From positions 1 to 41,777 of the IMG/VR virus record IMGVR_UViG_3300042516_001592: a stretch of DNA of 41,777 nt. One strand, written 5' to 3'. This document shows positions 16,480 through 23,207 of the stretch, piece by piece. Each line of letters starts with the position of its first letter. Positions within the stretch are counted from its first letter, which is position 1. The DNA is from a virus. The translations under genes were made by a program, and so were the position numbers. The notes beneath the pieces were generated by a model. That model did not search any database, had not been told where the DNA came from, and saw nothing but the letters and a program-made list of their open reading frames with translations.

Positions 16480-18207
16480 TCAATAGGAGCCGCATTTAGC
16501 CATTTGCTTCATCTGCTTTTCCCATTGTTCGCCGCCATAGTGTTTGGGTTGCATGACAACAAGGTAGCCTAAAGCATCAATAGGATCTTTACTGGCACCT
16601 TTTTGACCATCAGCCCCAGTCCATTCCCTTAAACTATAAATTAAGTTTTGACAAGATTCATGTACCATTATTTTAGGGTGATTACGTCCTTTAACCAACG
16701 GTTGCTCTCTATCATAAGACAGCATATCGTTAATTAAAATAACCCGCTCCTCAACTGGAACCGCAGCAGATGCTTGCAAGTACAAGGGAACCGTAGCTTC
16801 TGCAAAAAGATCTATAATTGTAGTACCCCCTTCTTTTGTAATAGTTTCCGTTCCGGCAGTGCGAGGATCCATGTATCTTTCTGCTATCTCTTCCTTAATA
16901 TCTCCCTGAGATTCTAAACCCCAGATAAGCTCACTATACTCGTTTACTCCTCTTCCAGCTCCACTTCTCTGTGCAGGGCCGGGTCTGCCGTCAGGTTTAT
17001 CACTTGGCAACGCCCATTCACCGTAACTTTGGTCAGGCCATTCACGGTAAATCCACAAGATGTTATCATCATCTACCCTGCCCCACAACATAAACCAGTT
17101 TCGCGCTCCAGCAGGATCAACTGCCATGTAGTTTGTCCCTTCAGGCACAAGTTCCATAATATCTTGCTTAAAGATGTTTACCTCGCCAAAATACGGAAAC
17201 TCCGTACCGGCAGTTTGGTCTGCCCAACCATAGGCACGAATTTTAAGCTCATTGGAACTTCTCCCCTTAAGCTCCTGCTTCATGCGCTCCCAGTTGTTGT
17301 AGGGATTTAACTTGGAATGAAACCAGATACAGGCGTGTCTTCCGTAGATGTTCTCAGCCTTGTACGGCATGTGCCCAGCAGGCACACTTAACACATTACT
17401 ATTTGGAAGTAGTTCACTTTCTTTCCAGTGTGTAATTTTTGCTGAATTAATGTAATCCTTAACGGTCTGGGTATAGCCTTGTACCGGGGTAAAGGTAACA
17501 ATCAACTTGCCATTCCGGGTAACCAAACGGTACCTGAGCGTATCCAGCCAGTCTTTTGGCACCATTTCATCACACCAGATAAAGTCCACTTCGCCACCCT
17601 CAACCACTTTAATATCTTGAGAGTAGTTTAAGAACCAAATCTGGTTCTGCATGTAAACAGCCGTATTATCACTAAAGCCGTTCTTTTGGGTAAAGCTTAC
17701 ATGTATGTTGTTATTACGCTTGGCACTCTTAAGTTCCTTCGGCAGGTACTTGTAAAAAACCATCTGCTGCATTGAAATGCTAGTCTGATTAGACGTATGC
17801 AGGCACCAAATGCGCAAGCCTCTCTGGTGGATACGTTCGCCAATCCAATGCGGTACTGCCCCGGACAAATCCGCCCCTACAAACGCCTGTGCCATCCGTT
17901 TCGCTGCCCACTCAGTCTTCCCTGCCCGGTTACCGCCAAGTGCTACTACCTCGTTAAACTTAGTCAGTAGATCATCAGCATCTTTCCACGGCTCTAAGTC
18001 TGCCCCGTACCTGTGCGGATCTTCTGCCTCTGCCTTGGCCCTATTCTCCCTAATGATGAACAACTCCATCACCTTCTCGGGGCCAACATTCTCGATCATT
18101 GCCCTTCTCTGTTCCTCGTCTGGACTTGGCAAGGTAGGATGATCCGTCAATTTATACCTTAAAATTTTCTCTATCAGCTTATTTTTTTGTTGGTCTGTCA
18201 TTGACAT
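16480..18207 (-). CDS. terL: Terminase large subunit
   Basis: A 575-aa packaging motor with ATPase and nuclease domains (from ATG 18207). Visible motifs: Walker A G-G-N-R-A-G-K-T at residues 91-98, Walker B V-D-F-I-W-C-D-E at 207-214 with the catalytic Glu, coupling motif T-F-T-P at about 238-241. The RNase-H-like nuclease part has M-A-V-D-P-A-G at about 361-367 (first acidic residue D364) and D-P-I-D-A-L near 541 (last acidic residue). Size fits podoviral large subunits. The reading can be extended to a TTG at 18243, but ATG 18207 or 18201 is more likely. The small-subunit-like gene is not next to it but at 21912-22451, beyond the plus-strand island. Confidence 0.92.
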   Translation of the reverse strand: MSMTDQQKNKLIEKILRYKLTDHPTLPSPDEEQRRAMIENVGPEKVMELFIIRENRAKAEAEDPHRYGADLEPWKDADDLLTKFNEVVALGGNRAGKTEWAAKRMAQAFVGADLSGAVPHWIGERIHQRGLRIWCLHTSNQTSISMQQMVFYKYLPKELKSAKRNNNIHVSFTQKNGFSDNTAVYMQNQIWFLNYSQDIKVVEGGEVDFIWCDEMVPKDWLDTLRYRLVTRNGKLIVTFTPVQGYTQTVKDYINSAKITHWKESELLPNSNVLSVPAGHMPYKAENIYGRHACIWFHSKLNPYNNWERMKQELKGRSSNELKIRAYGWADQTAGTEFPYFGEVNIFKQDIMELVPEGTNYMAVDPAGARNWFMLWGRVDDDNILWIYREWPDQSYGEWALPSDKPDGRPGPAQRSGAGRGVNEYSELIWGLESQGDIKEEIAERYMDPRTAGTETITKEGGTTIIDLFAEATVPLYLQASAAVPVEERVILINDMLSYDREQPLVKGRNHPKIMVHESCQNLIYSLREWTGADGQKGASKDPIDALGYLVVMQPKHYGGEQWEKQMKQMAKCGSY

Positions 18208-18664
18208 GGACTCTGGTTTAGCTATGTTTGGCTCGCAGGTCAAAATAGATCTGCCGTGTAGCCTCTGGATAGTCGCGTAAGGCGAGCCACAGGTGAAGGA
18301 GAGGTTCCCCTTGCATGAAAACCGGGGGGGATTAATAACTCGGGAGCTGGGAGCCCGATACTTCCAAGTAGTCCACGAAAGAAGACTAGCGTAGGTTGAC
18401 TCGGGTACCCTCTGCGCGTGACTTGGTAAAAGCGAAACGAAAGGCGACGGTGACGGTGAGTCATCTTACTTTGAGTTGAGCTAAGTAACTTCCTAAAAAG
18501 ATTTTCTTTTTTAATGTCACTTTTGACAGGGTTACTTATGCTCACTCAGGTCTCTGGTTCTGGTGATTCTTTCTTAAGTAAATAACTAAGATGTGAGCGG
18601 CGCGACGGTGCCGCGAGAGCGAGCAAGGCGAGCGGCTAGAAGAAGATAAGAAGAAGATGAAAGG
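18208..18664. other. Long non-coding gap upstream of terminase, with inverted repeats
   Basis: About 450 bp without a convincing gene. A 101-codon ORF on the minus strand (to 18545) has Arg/Ser/Pro-rich composition unlike a real protein. Several inverted repeats are seen on the plus strand: TCGGG (18340-18344) with CCCGA (18354-18358), TAGTC (18369-18373) with GACTA (18384-18388), and an enclosing CCAAGT (18364-18369) with ACTTGG (18421-18426). A further GC-rich hairpin lies near 18600 (GCGGC and GCCGC). Next to terL, this could be a packaging start (pac/cos) site, an untranslated leader, or a small RNA. Confidence 0.4.
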
Positions 18665-18684
18665 AAAGCTAGAGTCCTAGCTTT
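18665..18684 (-). terminator. Hairpin at the end of the 136-aa gene, possible terminator
   Basis: AAAGCTAG (18665-18672), loop AGTC, CTAGCTTT (18677-18684) is a perfect 8-bp inverted repeat spanning the stop codon of the gene at 18677-19087. On the minus strand it is followed by a pyrimidine-rich tract (CTTTCC, then several CTTCTT units) rather than a pure T-run. A weak or partial terminator, or mRNA 3' end stabiliser, between this gene and terL is likely. Confidence 0.5.
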
Positions 18685-19087
18685 GCGCTTTACCTAGAAA
18701 CAAGGTTGTTCCCTTGTAGTTTATCTTCTGTCCCCTTCTCATTATGTTGCCTTTTGCACCAACATAAATTGTCTTACCACTTTTTACCCGCACATATCTT
18801 GAGTTTGGAAAGATGTTCTCCACTTCTTCTGTGAAGACAACGTCATCTTGTTGATCTAACTTGGCAGGAGCTACATCCAACTTAACTTCATCTTGCTCCA
18901 AACCCACTTTTTTCTCCAAAGTATCAAGAAGATCAGCCCGGTAAACTCGTTTAAAGCCAGCCAAACAGCGTTTATCTTTCAACTTGATGTAGTCAACCTT
19001 TTCCACAAGTAGGGCCAACTTGTCCTCAAACTTGTCGCCGTAGACTTCTTTTACCTTCTTCTCACTTAACTCGTACTTTTGTGTCAT
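18677..19087 (-). CDS. Basic hypothetical protein at the head of the late region
   Basis: A 136-aa protein. The N-terminal 65 residues are charged and helical (KYELSEKKVKEVYGDKFEDK), the middle (70-90) is acidic, and the C-terminal 40 residues are basic and beta-like (Y-V-R-V-K-S-G-K-T-I-Y-V-G-A-K-G, then M-R-R-G-Q-K). No family recognised. The basic C-terminus resembles small RNA- or DNA-binding beta barrels, but this is only an impression. It is the first late gene after the candidate promoter and terminator at 19097-19166 and precedes a structured gap and terL, so a regulatory or packaging role is possible. Confidence 0.65.
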   Translation of the reverse strand: MTQKYELSEKKVKEVYGDKFEDKLALLVEKVDYIKLKDKRCLAGFKRVYRADLLDTLEKKVGLEQDEVKLDVAPAKLDQQDDVVFTEEVENIFPNSRYVRVKSGKTIYVGAKGNIMRRGQKINYKGTTLFLGKAQS

Positions 19088-19096
19088 CTTTCCTGC

Positions 19097-19123
19097 ACTA
19101 TACGCTCAAAACTCATACGTCAA
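19097..19123 (-). promoter_or_regulatory. Candidate sigma70-type late promoter
   Basis: On the minus strand, TTGACG (19123-19118) and TATAGT (19102-19097) match -35 and -10 consensus well, but the spacer is 15 bases, 2 short of ideal. It stands 10 bp upstream of the start of the first late gene and just downstream of a minus-strand terminator. That arrangement would start late transcription independently of antisense transcripts from the replication region. Confidence 0.45.
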
Positions 19124-19134
19124 CATCAGGGCAC

Positions 19135-19166
19135 AAAAAAAGACGCCCAGCCTTCCACAGGAAGGC
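19135..19166 (-). terminator. Minus-strand rho-independent terminator candidate
   Basis: GCCTTCC (19150-19156), loop ACA, GGAAGGC (19160-19166) is a perfect 7-bp stem. Reading the minus strand, it is followed eight bases later by seven T (complement of the A-run at 19135-19141). It would stop leftward transcripts that cross the plus-strand island before they enter the late genes. Confidence 0.55.
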
Positions 19167-19172
19167 CAGCTT

Positions 19173-19738
19173 AATCATTGCCTAGATTCACCCCTACACC
19201 CCTGTAAAGGCTACCTAAACACGTTAAGGAGCAATAGTGCTCGCGTCATTTCTTACACAGCCCGAACAGCAAGTCTCTACAGAGTAAAAGCGGCAGTCAA
19301 GTGCATGTGGGCCCATTTGTAAAAATAAAATCTGAGGGGGTGGATGCGTCGCAGCTTTGACAGGAAAGTACAGTCGAACCCCCTCCCCCCCCTTACTGCT
19401 ACAGACACAGAGACAAAAGCCCGGCTGCTTTGCCTTCCATCATGTTGCATGGTGCACTGCTTCAATGACTTGCGTATGCTTATGTTGCTTGGCTTGTGTA
19501 AGTGCATGAAGGTGCGTGCTTTGCTTGGCTTGCGTTTGCTTTGCGCCGTCTTCACGTCAACGCATCTAGTGAGCACCGCTCTACATCCTTCACCCTTCGC
19601 TTGTATCTCGCCCGCTTTTCACCCTACCCAAGCAAACTTTTTCACCCTTTTCTTTTCTTTATTGTTGCAAGTCCCTTTGCTTCGGATAGATTCGCTTTCG
19701 TTGGCAATGTTGCTAACTTAAACAAAAGAAAGAAAACG
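19173..19738. other. Non-coding gap before the plus-strand island
   Basis: About 560 bp with no convincing gene; ORFs on both strands lack protein-like composition. Contents: an 8-bp inverted repeat GAGGGGGT (19334-19341) and ACCCCCTC (19378-19385) enclosing 36 bases and followed by a C-run, and two copies of TTGCTTGGCTTG at 19485-19496 and 19521-19532 in a stretch full of GCTTTG-like words. Possible roles are replication origin, early promoter region or regulator binding. The TTGACA at about 19356 has no matching -10 box. Confidence 0.4.
19334..19385. repeat. Inverted repeat GAGGGGGT / ACCCCCTC
   Basis: Perfect 8-bp inverted repeat with a 36-base spacer; the right arm runs into a C-tract of eight. 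The G and C tracts are unusual for this genome. Could be an origin or protein-binding structure. Chance or assembly trouble in homopolymers is not excluded. Confidence 0.45.
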
Positions 19739-19909
19739 ATGAATACACTCGAAACACTGGAAGCAGAATTGAAAGAAGCTCACGACGCTTTGCTTGCTAT
19801 AACCAAGGGCGGAATCTTTGGAAAACCCCGCTTGCAAGCTTGTGGGAGGGTTATTGAAGCCATGACAGCCATCCTTGCATTCAAACGCGCCAAACTCGCA
19901 ACCAAGTAA
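19739..19909 (+). CDS. Small hypothetical protein, first gene of the plus-strand island
   Basis: A 56-aa protein starting MNTLETLEAELKEAHD, with a helical coiled-coil-like N-terminus and a Lys/Ala-rich helical C-terminus. The ATG at 19739 follows an A-rich leader (AAACAAAAGAAAGAAAACG) and no upstream start is plausible, since the region before it is not protein-like. It is followed after 6 bp by the next gene, so it heads a rightward operon of six genes. No family recognised; small early phage proteins of this type often modify host functions. Confidence 0.65.
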   Translation: MNTLETLEAELKEAHDALLAITKGGIFGKPRLQACGRVIEAMTAILAFKRAKLATK

Positions 19910-19915
19910 AACACT

Positions 19916-20167
19916 ATGAAAAGAGAAAAACCTTACATTTGGTCGTTTGAGCTTACAGACACGTTCGGAGGAGAGGCGAATTACGCTTGGGTAAAGCGTG
20001 GCACAATCAAAGCCAGTACGCCTAGTGGTGCAATCAGAGCGGCTAAAAGAGCCCTTGGAATCACGGCACGACACACTGCCGATATTTATTCCGACCTGCT
20101 TTCCCTTCGCTTTAGGGATGCTTGTATCGTTCTATTCTTAACACCTTCTGACACTCTTAACTTCTAA
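19916..20167 (+). CDS. Conserved small hypothetical protein
   Basis: An 83-aa protein with the pattern P-Y-I-W-x-F-E-L-T-D-T-F-G-G-E-A-N-Y-x-W-V near the N-terminus, then a basic helical segment (A-I-R-A-A-K-R-A-L-G). Short proteins with this start occur in phages and plasmids of diverse bacteria; the function is unknown to me. It sits in the rightward island, likely expressed early with its neighbours. Its leader is AAGTAAAACACT, without a Shine-Dalgarno. Confidence 0.7.
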   Translation: MKREKPYIWSFELTDTFGGEANYAWVKRGTIKASTPSGAIRAAKRALGITARHTADIYSDLLSLRFRDACIVLFLTPSDTLNF

Positions 20168-20180
20168 CAAACTAAACATC

Positions 20181-20498
20181 ATGGAAAACAACACTTACAA
20201 CGGCTGGCGCAATCGTGAAACTTGGCTTGTACCGCTTTGGTGGGAGCAATGCCCTATTGAATCGATTGAAGCCGATACAAAGGAGGGGGCTGTAGAAGCC
20301 TTAGCGGAACAACTTGAAAGCCTTTTTGATGAGCTTTTAGATCAATGCAACATTCCTTCCTGTTCTTTGATTGCTGACCTATTGGGTGGGGCAACATCAA
20401 GAATTGATTGGCGTGAAGTAGCCGAACATTGGATTGATGATATTGATGTTAAATTGAACGAAGAAGAAGAAGAAGAAGAGGAGGAAGTTGAATCATGA
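20181..20498 (+). CDS. Conserved 'NGWRNRETW' protein (DUF7249-like)
   Basis: A 105-aa protein with N-G-W-R-N-R-E-T-W near the start, a motif shared by a widespread small phage and plasmid family (N-G-W-x-N-x-E-T-W-x-V-x-L-W, annotated as DUF7249-like). The rest is helical and acidic, ending in ten consecutive Glu codons, mostly GAA, which make the gene end a simple repeat. It overlaps the next gene as ATGA. Leader: ACAAACTAAACATC, nearly the same as upstream of 20752. Function unknown. Confidence 0.7.
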   Translation: MENNTYNGWRNRETWLVPLWWEQCPIESIEADTKEGAVEALAEQLESLFDELLDQCNIPSCSLIADLLGGATSRIDWREVAEHWIDDIDVKLNEEEEEEEEEVES

Positions 20499-20659
20499 GA
20501 ACCTCCCTTTTTCTTGGCACCCTTGGCTTGGCTTTGTTTGACTTAGGCGCTCTAAAGGCTTTTGAGCTTCGTTGGGAGGCTTATGTTTTTGGTAGCCTTT
20601 TAATGGCCAGCCTTGGCCTATTGTATGCACTAGCAAAGCCTTTGTTCCCGAAGGCTTAA
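20495..20659 (+). CDS. Small two-helix membrane protein
   Basis: A 54-aa protein (MRTSLFLGTLGLALFD at its start) with two hydrophobic segments at about residues 4-20 and 29-49, separated by a short charged loop (K-A-F-E-L-R-W-E), and a basic end. The ATG overlaps the stop of the preceding gene (ATGA), supporting translation. It fits a small inner-membrane protein of an early operon, for example one that alters the host membrane or excludes other phages. No homology was recognised. Confidence 0.6.
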   Translation: MRTSLFLGTLGLALFDLGALKAFELRWEAYVFGSLLMASLGLLYALAKPLFPKA

Positions 20660-20751
20660 GCTTAAGTTTAGAGTGTTTCCATTCCCATTCTTTGCAATTG
20701 CAAGGGGTGGGAAGGAAGCATTTTCATGCTTCAACTAAACAAACTAAAACC

Positions 20752-21072
20752 ATGACAAAAATCAACTATACGTACCCTTGGGGAATAATCCGACGTAACG
20801 GAAACCGATTGCTTTGCGCCGACGGTGTTATTCGTGCCGCTGAACTAGCACAAACTCCCGATACATTCTTTTCCATCCCGGCGCATATTCGCATCAAAGG
20901 GAAGCGCATAGAGGGTTACGCAAGCTCAGACGAAAGCAAAGGCGAAAGGGTTTGGACCTTCCGTCCAATGAATAGCGAAAAGGAAGCCTTTCCTTTTTTA
21001 ACTTGGCCCGATAGGAGTACGAAAGAAAACCAAAAGGCTTTGGACGCTATTCTTGAAAGGGGGGTAAACTAA
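20752..21072 (+). CDS. Hypothetical protein of the plus-strand island
   Basis: A 106-aa protein starting MTKINYTYPWGIIRRNG, mainly beta-like, with R-L-L-C-A-D-G-V-I-R-A-A-E-L-A and a conserved-looking W-T-F-R-P-M segment. The ATG at 20752 has the leader ACAAACTAAAACC, like that of the gene at 20181, and is preferred to an extension to 20692. It overlaps the next gene by one base (stop TAA / start ATG). I do not recognise it. Confidence 0.65.
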   Translation: MTKINYTYPWGIIRRNGNRLLCADGVIRAAELAQTPDTFFSIPAHIRIKGKRIEGYASSDESKGERVWTFRPMNSEKEAFPFLTWPDRSTKENQKALDAILERGVN

Positions 21073-21569
21073 TGAAAAAGCTTTCTGACTTAGTAGTAAA
21101 CCCCAGCGGGATGGATTCACTTGCCAATTATATGGGAGAAATCCCGGAGGCGTGTTGGTATGTAGTTTTGACAACCAATAGGGATGCCGATGTTTTGACT
21201 CGTGTTAACTTCGAATCTGCACAGGAAGCCTTGGAAGGCTTTGACTCTGACTCGTGGGAAGTGTTTCGCTTTGGACATTGGGCGTGCGGGTGGTGGGAAG
21301 CTCTATGCGTAAAGGAAGGCACCGAAGCCTTTAAGGAAGGCCAAAGCCTTTCCGATTCGCTTGAAGGTTATCCTGTGCTTGACGATGAAGCATTTTCAGA
21401 AGCTGAACAAAGCGAAGCGCAGGAAGTTTGGGAAAGCTATAGGGTGAAGGATCGCATTGAATACATCAGAGAGCATCGCAACCAGTTTGAATTCAGATCC
21501 TTTGCTGATCTGTTGGCTTGTGTACGTGGAAAGTATTTTTGTGGATGGGCATCTGAGCTTCTCTACTAG
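21072..21569 (+). CDS. Conserved hypothetical protein, last gene of the island
   Basis: A 165-aa acidic protein. Conserved-looking motifs: F-R-F-G-H-W-A-C-G-W-W-E around residues 65-76, G-T-E-A-F-K-E-G-Q near 83, and F-E-F-R-S-F-A-D-L-L-A-C-V-R-G near the C-terminus. Proteins with this W-A-C-G-W-W-E pattern occur in phages, plasmids and bacterial genomes and are annotated as hypothetical. It is followed by a strong rightward terminator at 21601, closing the operon. Function unknown. Confidence 0.7.
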   Translation: MKKLSDLVVNPSGMDSLANYMGEIPEACWYVVLTTNRDADVLTRVNFESAQEALEGFDSDSWEVFRFGHWACGWWEALCVKEGTEAFKEGQSLSDSLEGYPVLDDEAFSEAEQSEAQEVWESYRVKDRIEYIREHRNQFEFRSFADLLACVRGKYFCGWASELLY

Positions 21570-21600
21570 CCTTTGTAAGTCAGCTTAAATCAAAAGACTG

Positions 21601-21627
21601 GGGAGCCAGAAGGCTCCCTTTTCTTTT
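21601..21627 (+). terminator. Rho-independent terminator of the plus-strand island
   Basis: GGGAGCC (21601-21607), loop AGAA, GGCTCCC (21612-21618), then TTTTCTTTT. This is a textbook rightward terminator placed 31 bp after the stop of the last island gene and just before the converging gene at 21632. On the opposite strand the T-run is poor, so it acts mainly on the plus strand. Confidence 0.85.
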
Positions 21628-21631
21628 CCGT

Positions 21632-21946
21632 TCAACCTTTTAAAGAAGCTCTTAAGGCTTTCCAACGCTCCTTACTGTCCTCTTCTTTAATTGGAGTAAA
21701 AACGTCCTCGACATTGCCTTGGAACGTTGCTAGCGCGACGGCCAGCCGCCTGGCGTCTATGCACTCTGCGTCTTTTACAAATCCTCCATCATGAGCCTTT
21801 TGCAGTTCAGTTGCGATACGCTTTGCCTCATCCAGGAGCTGCGTGTACTCCAAAGAGTGCCCAAGTGTAGGGCAATAGATTGATTTCGATTTCAAATTTG
21901 AAATTCCATTTTCATTTTGGTTTTGAAGCCTGACTAAACAAGTCAC
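21632..21946 (-). CDS. Hypothetical protein, end of the leftward early operon
   Basis: A 104-aa protein, helical in the middle (LLDEAKRIATELQKAHD) with C-terminal P-I-K-E-E-D-S-K-E-R-W-K-A. No family recognised. It overlaps the terminase-small-subunit-like gene by 35 bp, suggesting the true start may be internal, but no other ATG is available in the overlap. Last gene of the leftward operon, converging with the island. Confidence 0.55.
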   Translation of the reverse strand: MTCLVRLQNQNENGISNLKSKSIYCPTLGHSLEYTQLLDEAKRIATELQKAHDGGFVKDAECIDARRLAVALATFQGNVEDVFTPIKEEDSKERWKALRASLKG

Positions 21947-22451
21947 CTATCTCACCGTGAGCGTGAAGGTGTACATGCTGGTGAAGCTGTTCTGGTGCCT
22001 TATTCTTCTCTAGGGCCATGTACTTATCCAGAGTCACGCCCAAGGTCAGCACAGCGTCTTTAGAGGCCATCTCTGGCAGGGTATCTTCTACCCTCTTCAT
22101 TGCTCCGTCGATCAGGGTCTGCATTCTGCCCTTCAGGTTTGCCGAGAAATATGAATTTCGAAATTGAGAATCGTAATCCAAATAGTATTGGCGAATCTCG
22201 TTAACGGTGTTGTAAGAGACTCCAACTCTATCAGCAATGAAGTTGCAGCCATGTCCTTGGCAGTACAGCTCTATGATCTCCTTACGCTGCTCTTCGGATA
22301 CTCCGGCAAACAGTCCTTTCCCGTTGATCTTCTCGATCTGTACGCCCATGACATGATCCTCGATCTTGACATTGGCTAACCCGGCAAGCTGCCTTGCTCT
22401 AGTTTCGGCTGACTTATACTGTCGCTTTTTCTTTGGCTTTGGCTTTTGCAT
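21912..22451 (-). CDS. HTH protein, candidate terminase small subunit
   Basis: A 179-aa protein (from ATG 22451; a longer reading from 22505 would overlap the upstream gene by 92 bp). The N-terminus is basic (KPKPKKKRQYK). A helix-turn-helix is visible at about residues 53-92 (E-E-Q-R-K-E-I-I-E-L-Y, then F-I-A-D-R-V-G-V-S-Y-N-T-V). A helical C-terminal half follows, ending H-Q-H-V-H-L-H-A-H-G. The layout of N-terminal HTH plus helical oligomerisation region matches small terminase subunits, and the C-terminal pattern M-A-S-K-D-A-V-L-T-L-G-V-T-L-D-K resembles that family. However it is 3.7 kb from terL, on the far side of the plus-strand island, so a transcription regulator is also possible. 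Confidence 0.55.
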   Translation of the reverse strand: MQKPKPKKKRQYKSAETRARQLAGLANVKIEDHVMGVQIEKINGKGLFAGVSEEQRKEIIELYCQGHGCNFIADRVGVSYNTVNEIRQYYLDYDSQFRNSYFSANLKGRMQTLIDGAMKRVEDTLPEMASKDAVLTLGVTLDKYMALEKNKAPEQLHQHVHLHAHGEIGDLFSQASKPK

Positions 22452-22707
22452 CGAGTCTCTTTTGCTTGCGTTTGTAGTACCTTTCGCGGGATTCAATCTC
22501 GCCACAAGGCTGGCAAAACTTCTGGATGGTTACGTTCTTCTCGTAGTTGATACCACACTTATAGCAAACTGCTGCGATCTTTTTGTAAGTATGTCCTTTA
22601 TGTTCCCCAATATCTTTAGGGAACACGACGATGTTACGCCTAAGTGCATCTAGCACAATACGATTGGCCTGACGATAGAAGTCTTCTGTTAGGCGTTGCG
22701 CAGACAT
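22414..22707 (-). CDS. Zinc-ribbon protein, unknown role
   Basis: A 97-aa protein. Four Cys (C48-x2-C51 and C65-x2-C68) with a spacing of 13 residues form a zinc ribbon in the middle. The N-terminal half is helical and Arg-rich, and the C-terminus is strongly basic (KRKQKRLDAKAKAKEK), suggesting nucleic-acid binding. It overlaps the next gene at both ends, as do its neighbours. Transcription regulator or DNA-replication accessory factor are both possible. Confidence 0.65.
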   Translation of the reverse strand: MSAQRLTEDFYRQANRIVLDALRRNIVVFPKDIGEHKGHTYKKIAAVCYKCGINYEKNVTIQKFCQPCGEIESRERYYKRKQKRLDAKAKAKEKATV

Positions 22708-22898
22708 TGGAAGGAGATGGCTTGAATGATCCTTTCAGCCTTCTTGGGCGCTGACTGTTTTGAGTAACCAAACTCCATGATCTCTTCAATAAATGCCTTG
22801 CGGTGTTTGTTTAAGAAGAATGCCGTGACATCTAAGTCATAGAAGTCTAGGTCAAGGATTGGGTTCTTTTTGATTTTCTTTAATGTATTCGATTCCAT
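22689..22898 (-). CDS. Small hypothetical protein
   Basis: A 69-aa helical protein (MESNTLKKIKKNPILD at its start) with F-I-E-E-I-M-E-F-G-Y-S-K-Q-S-A near the middle, which could be a helix-turn-helix, and A-E-R-I-I-Q-A after it. It overlaps the upstream gene by 47 bp and the downstream gene by 19 bp; such long overlaps leave the start uncertain. No family recognised. Confidence 0.5.
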   Translation of the reverse strand: MESNTLKKIKKNPILDLDFYDLDVTAFFLNKHRKAFIEEIMEFGYSKQSAPKKAERIIQAISFQCLRNA

Positions 22899-23172
22899 GT
22901 TGTTCTAGTAGTTTATAGAGGCGTTGTGCCTCTGATTTCCATGAAGGCTTCCTAATCTTGACTGGTAAGCCAACCAAGGCCTTCAGCTTGTTCATGGTGC
23001 CTTCACCTATAGTAATGAGTAGCTTGGTCTGTAAAGCTTCTATTAACTCATCCCTGCTTTTTATGCTGTAGGCTTCGATGTACCGCGCCATACGGAAGTC
23101 GAGTGGGGCTACACCACACTGTCGTTCTATACGATACAGCCACAACTTGCGCCTATTTGCGAACGCTCCCAT
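22852..23172 (-). CDS. Hypothetical protein
   Basis: A 106-aa basic protein (MGAFANRRKLWLYRIERQ at its N-terminus). The central region has a helix, then I-G-E-G-T-M-N-K-L-K-A-L-V-G-L, which looks like a helix-hairpin-helix or small HTH, and the C-terminus is again basic. I do not recognise it; DNA binding is an inference. It starts 35 bp after the 120-aa gene. Confidence 0.55.
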   Translation of the reverse strand: MGAFANRRKLWLYRIERQCGVAPLDFRMARYIEAYSIKSRDELIEALQTKLLITIGEGTMNKLKALVGLPVKIRKPSWKSEAQRLYKLLEQHGIEYIKENQKEPNP

Positions 23173-23207
23173 AAAGACACGCCATTATTTCGTGTTTAAT
23201 TCTGTGT

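Noticed and set aside
18240-18545. 101-codon minus-strand ORF before terminase
   Set aside because: Arg/Ser/Pro-rich random-looking composition, overlaps inverted repeats, and lacks a start context.
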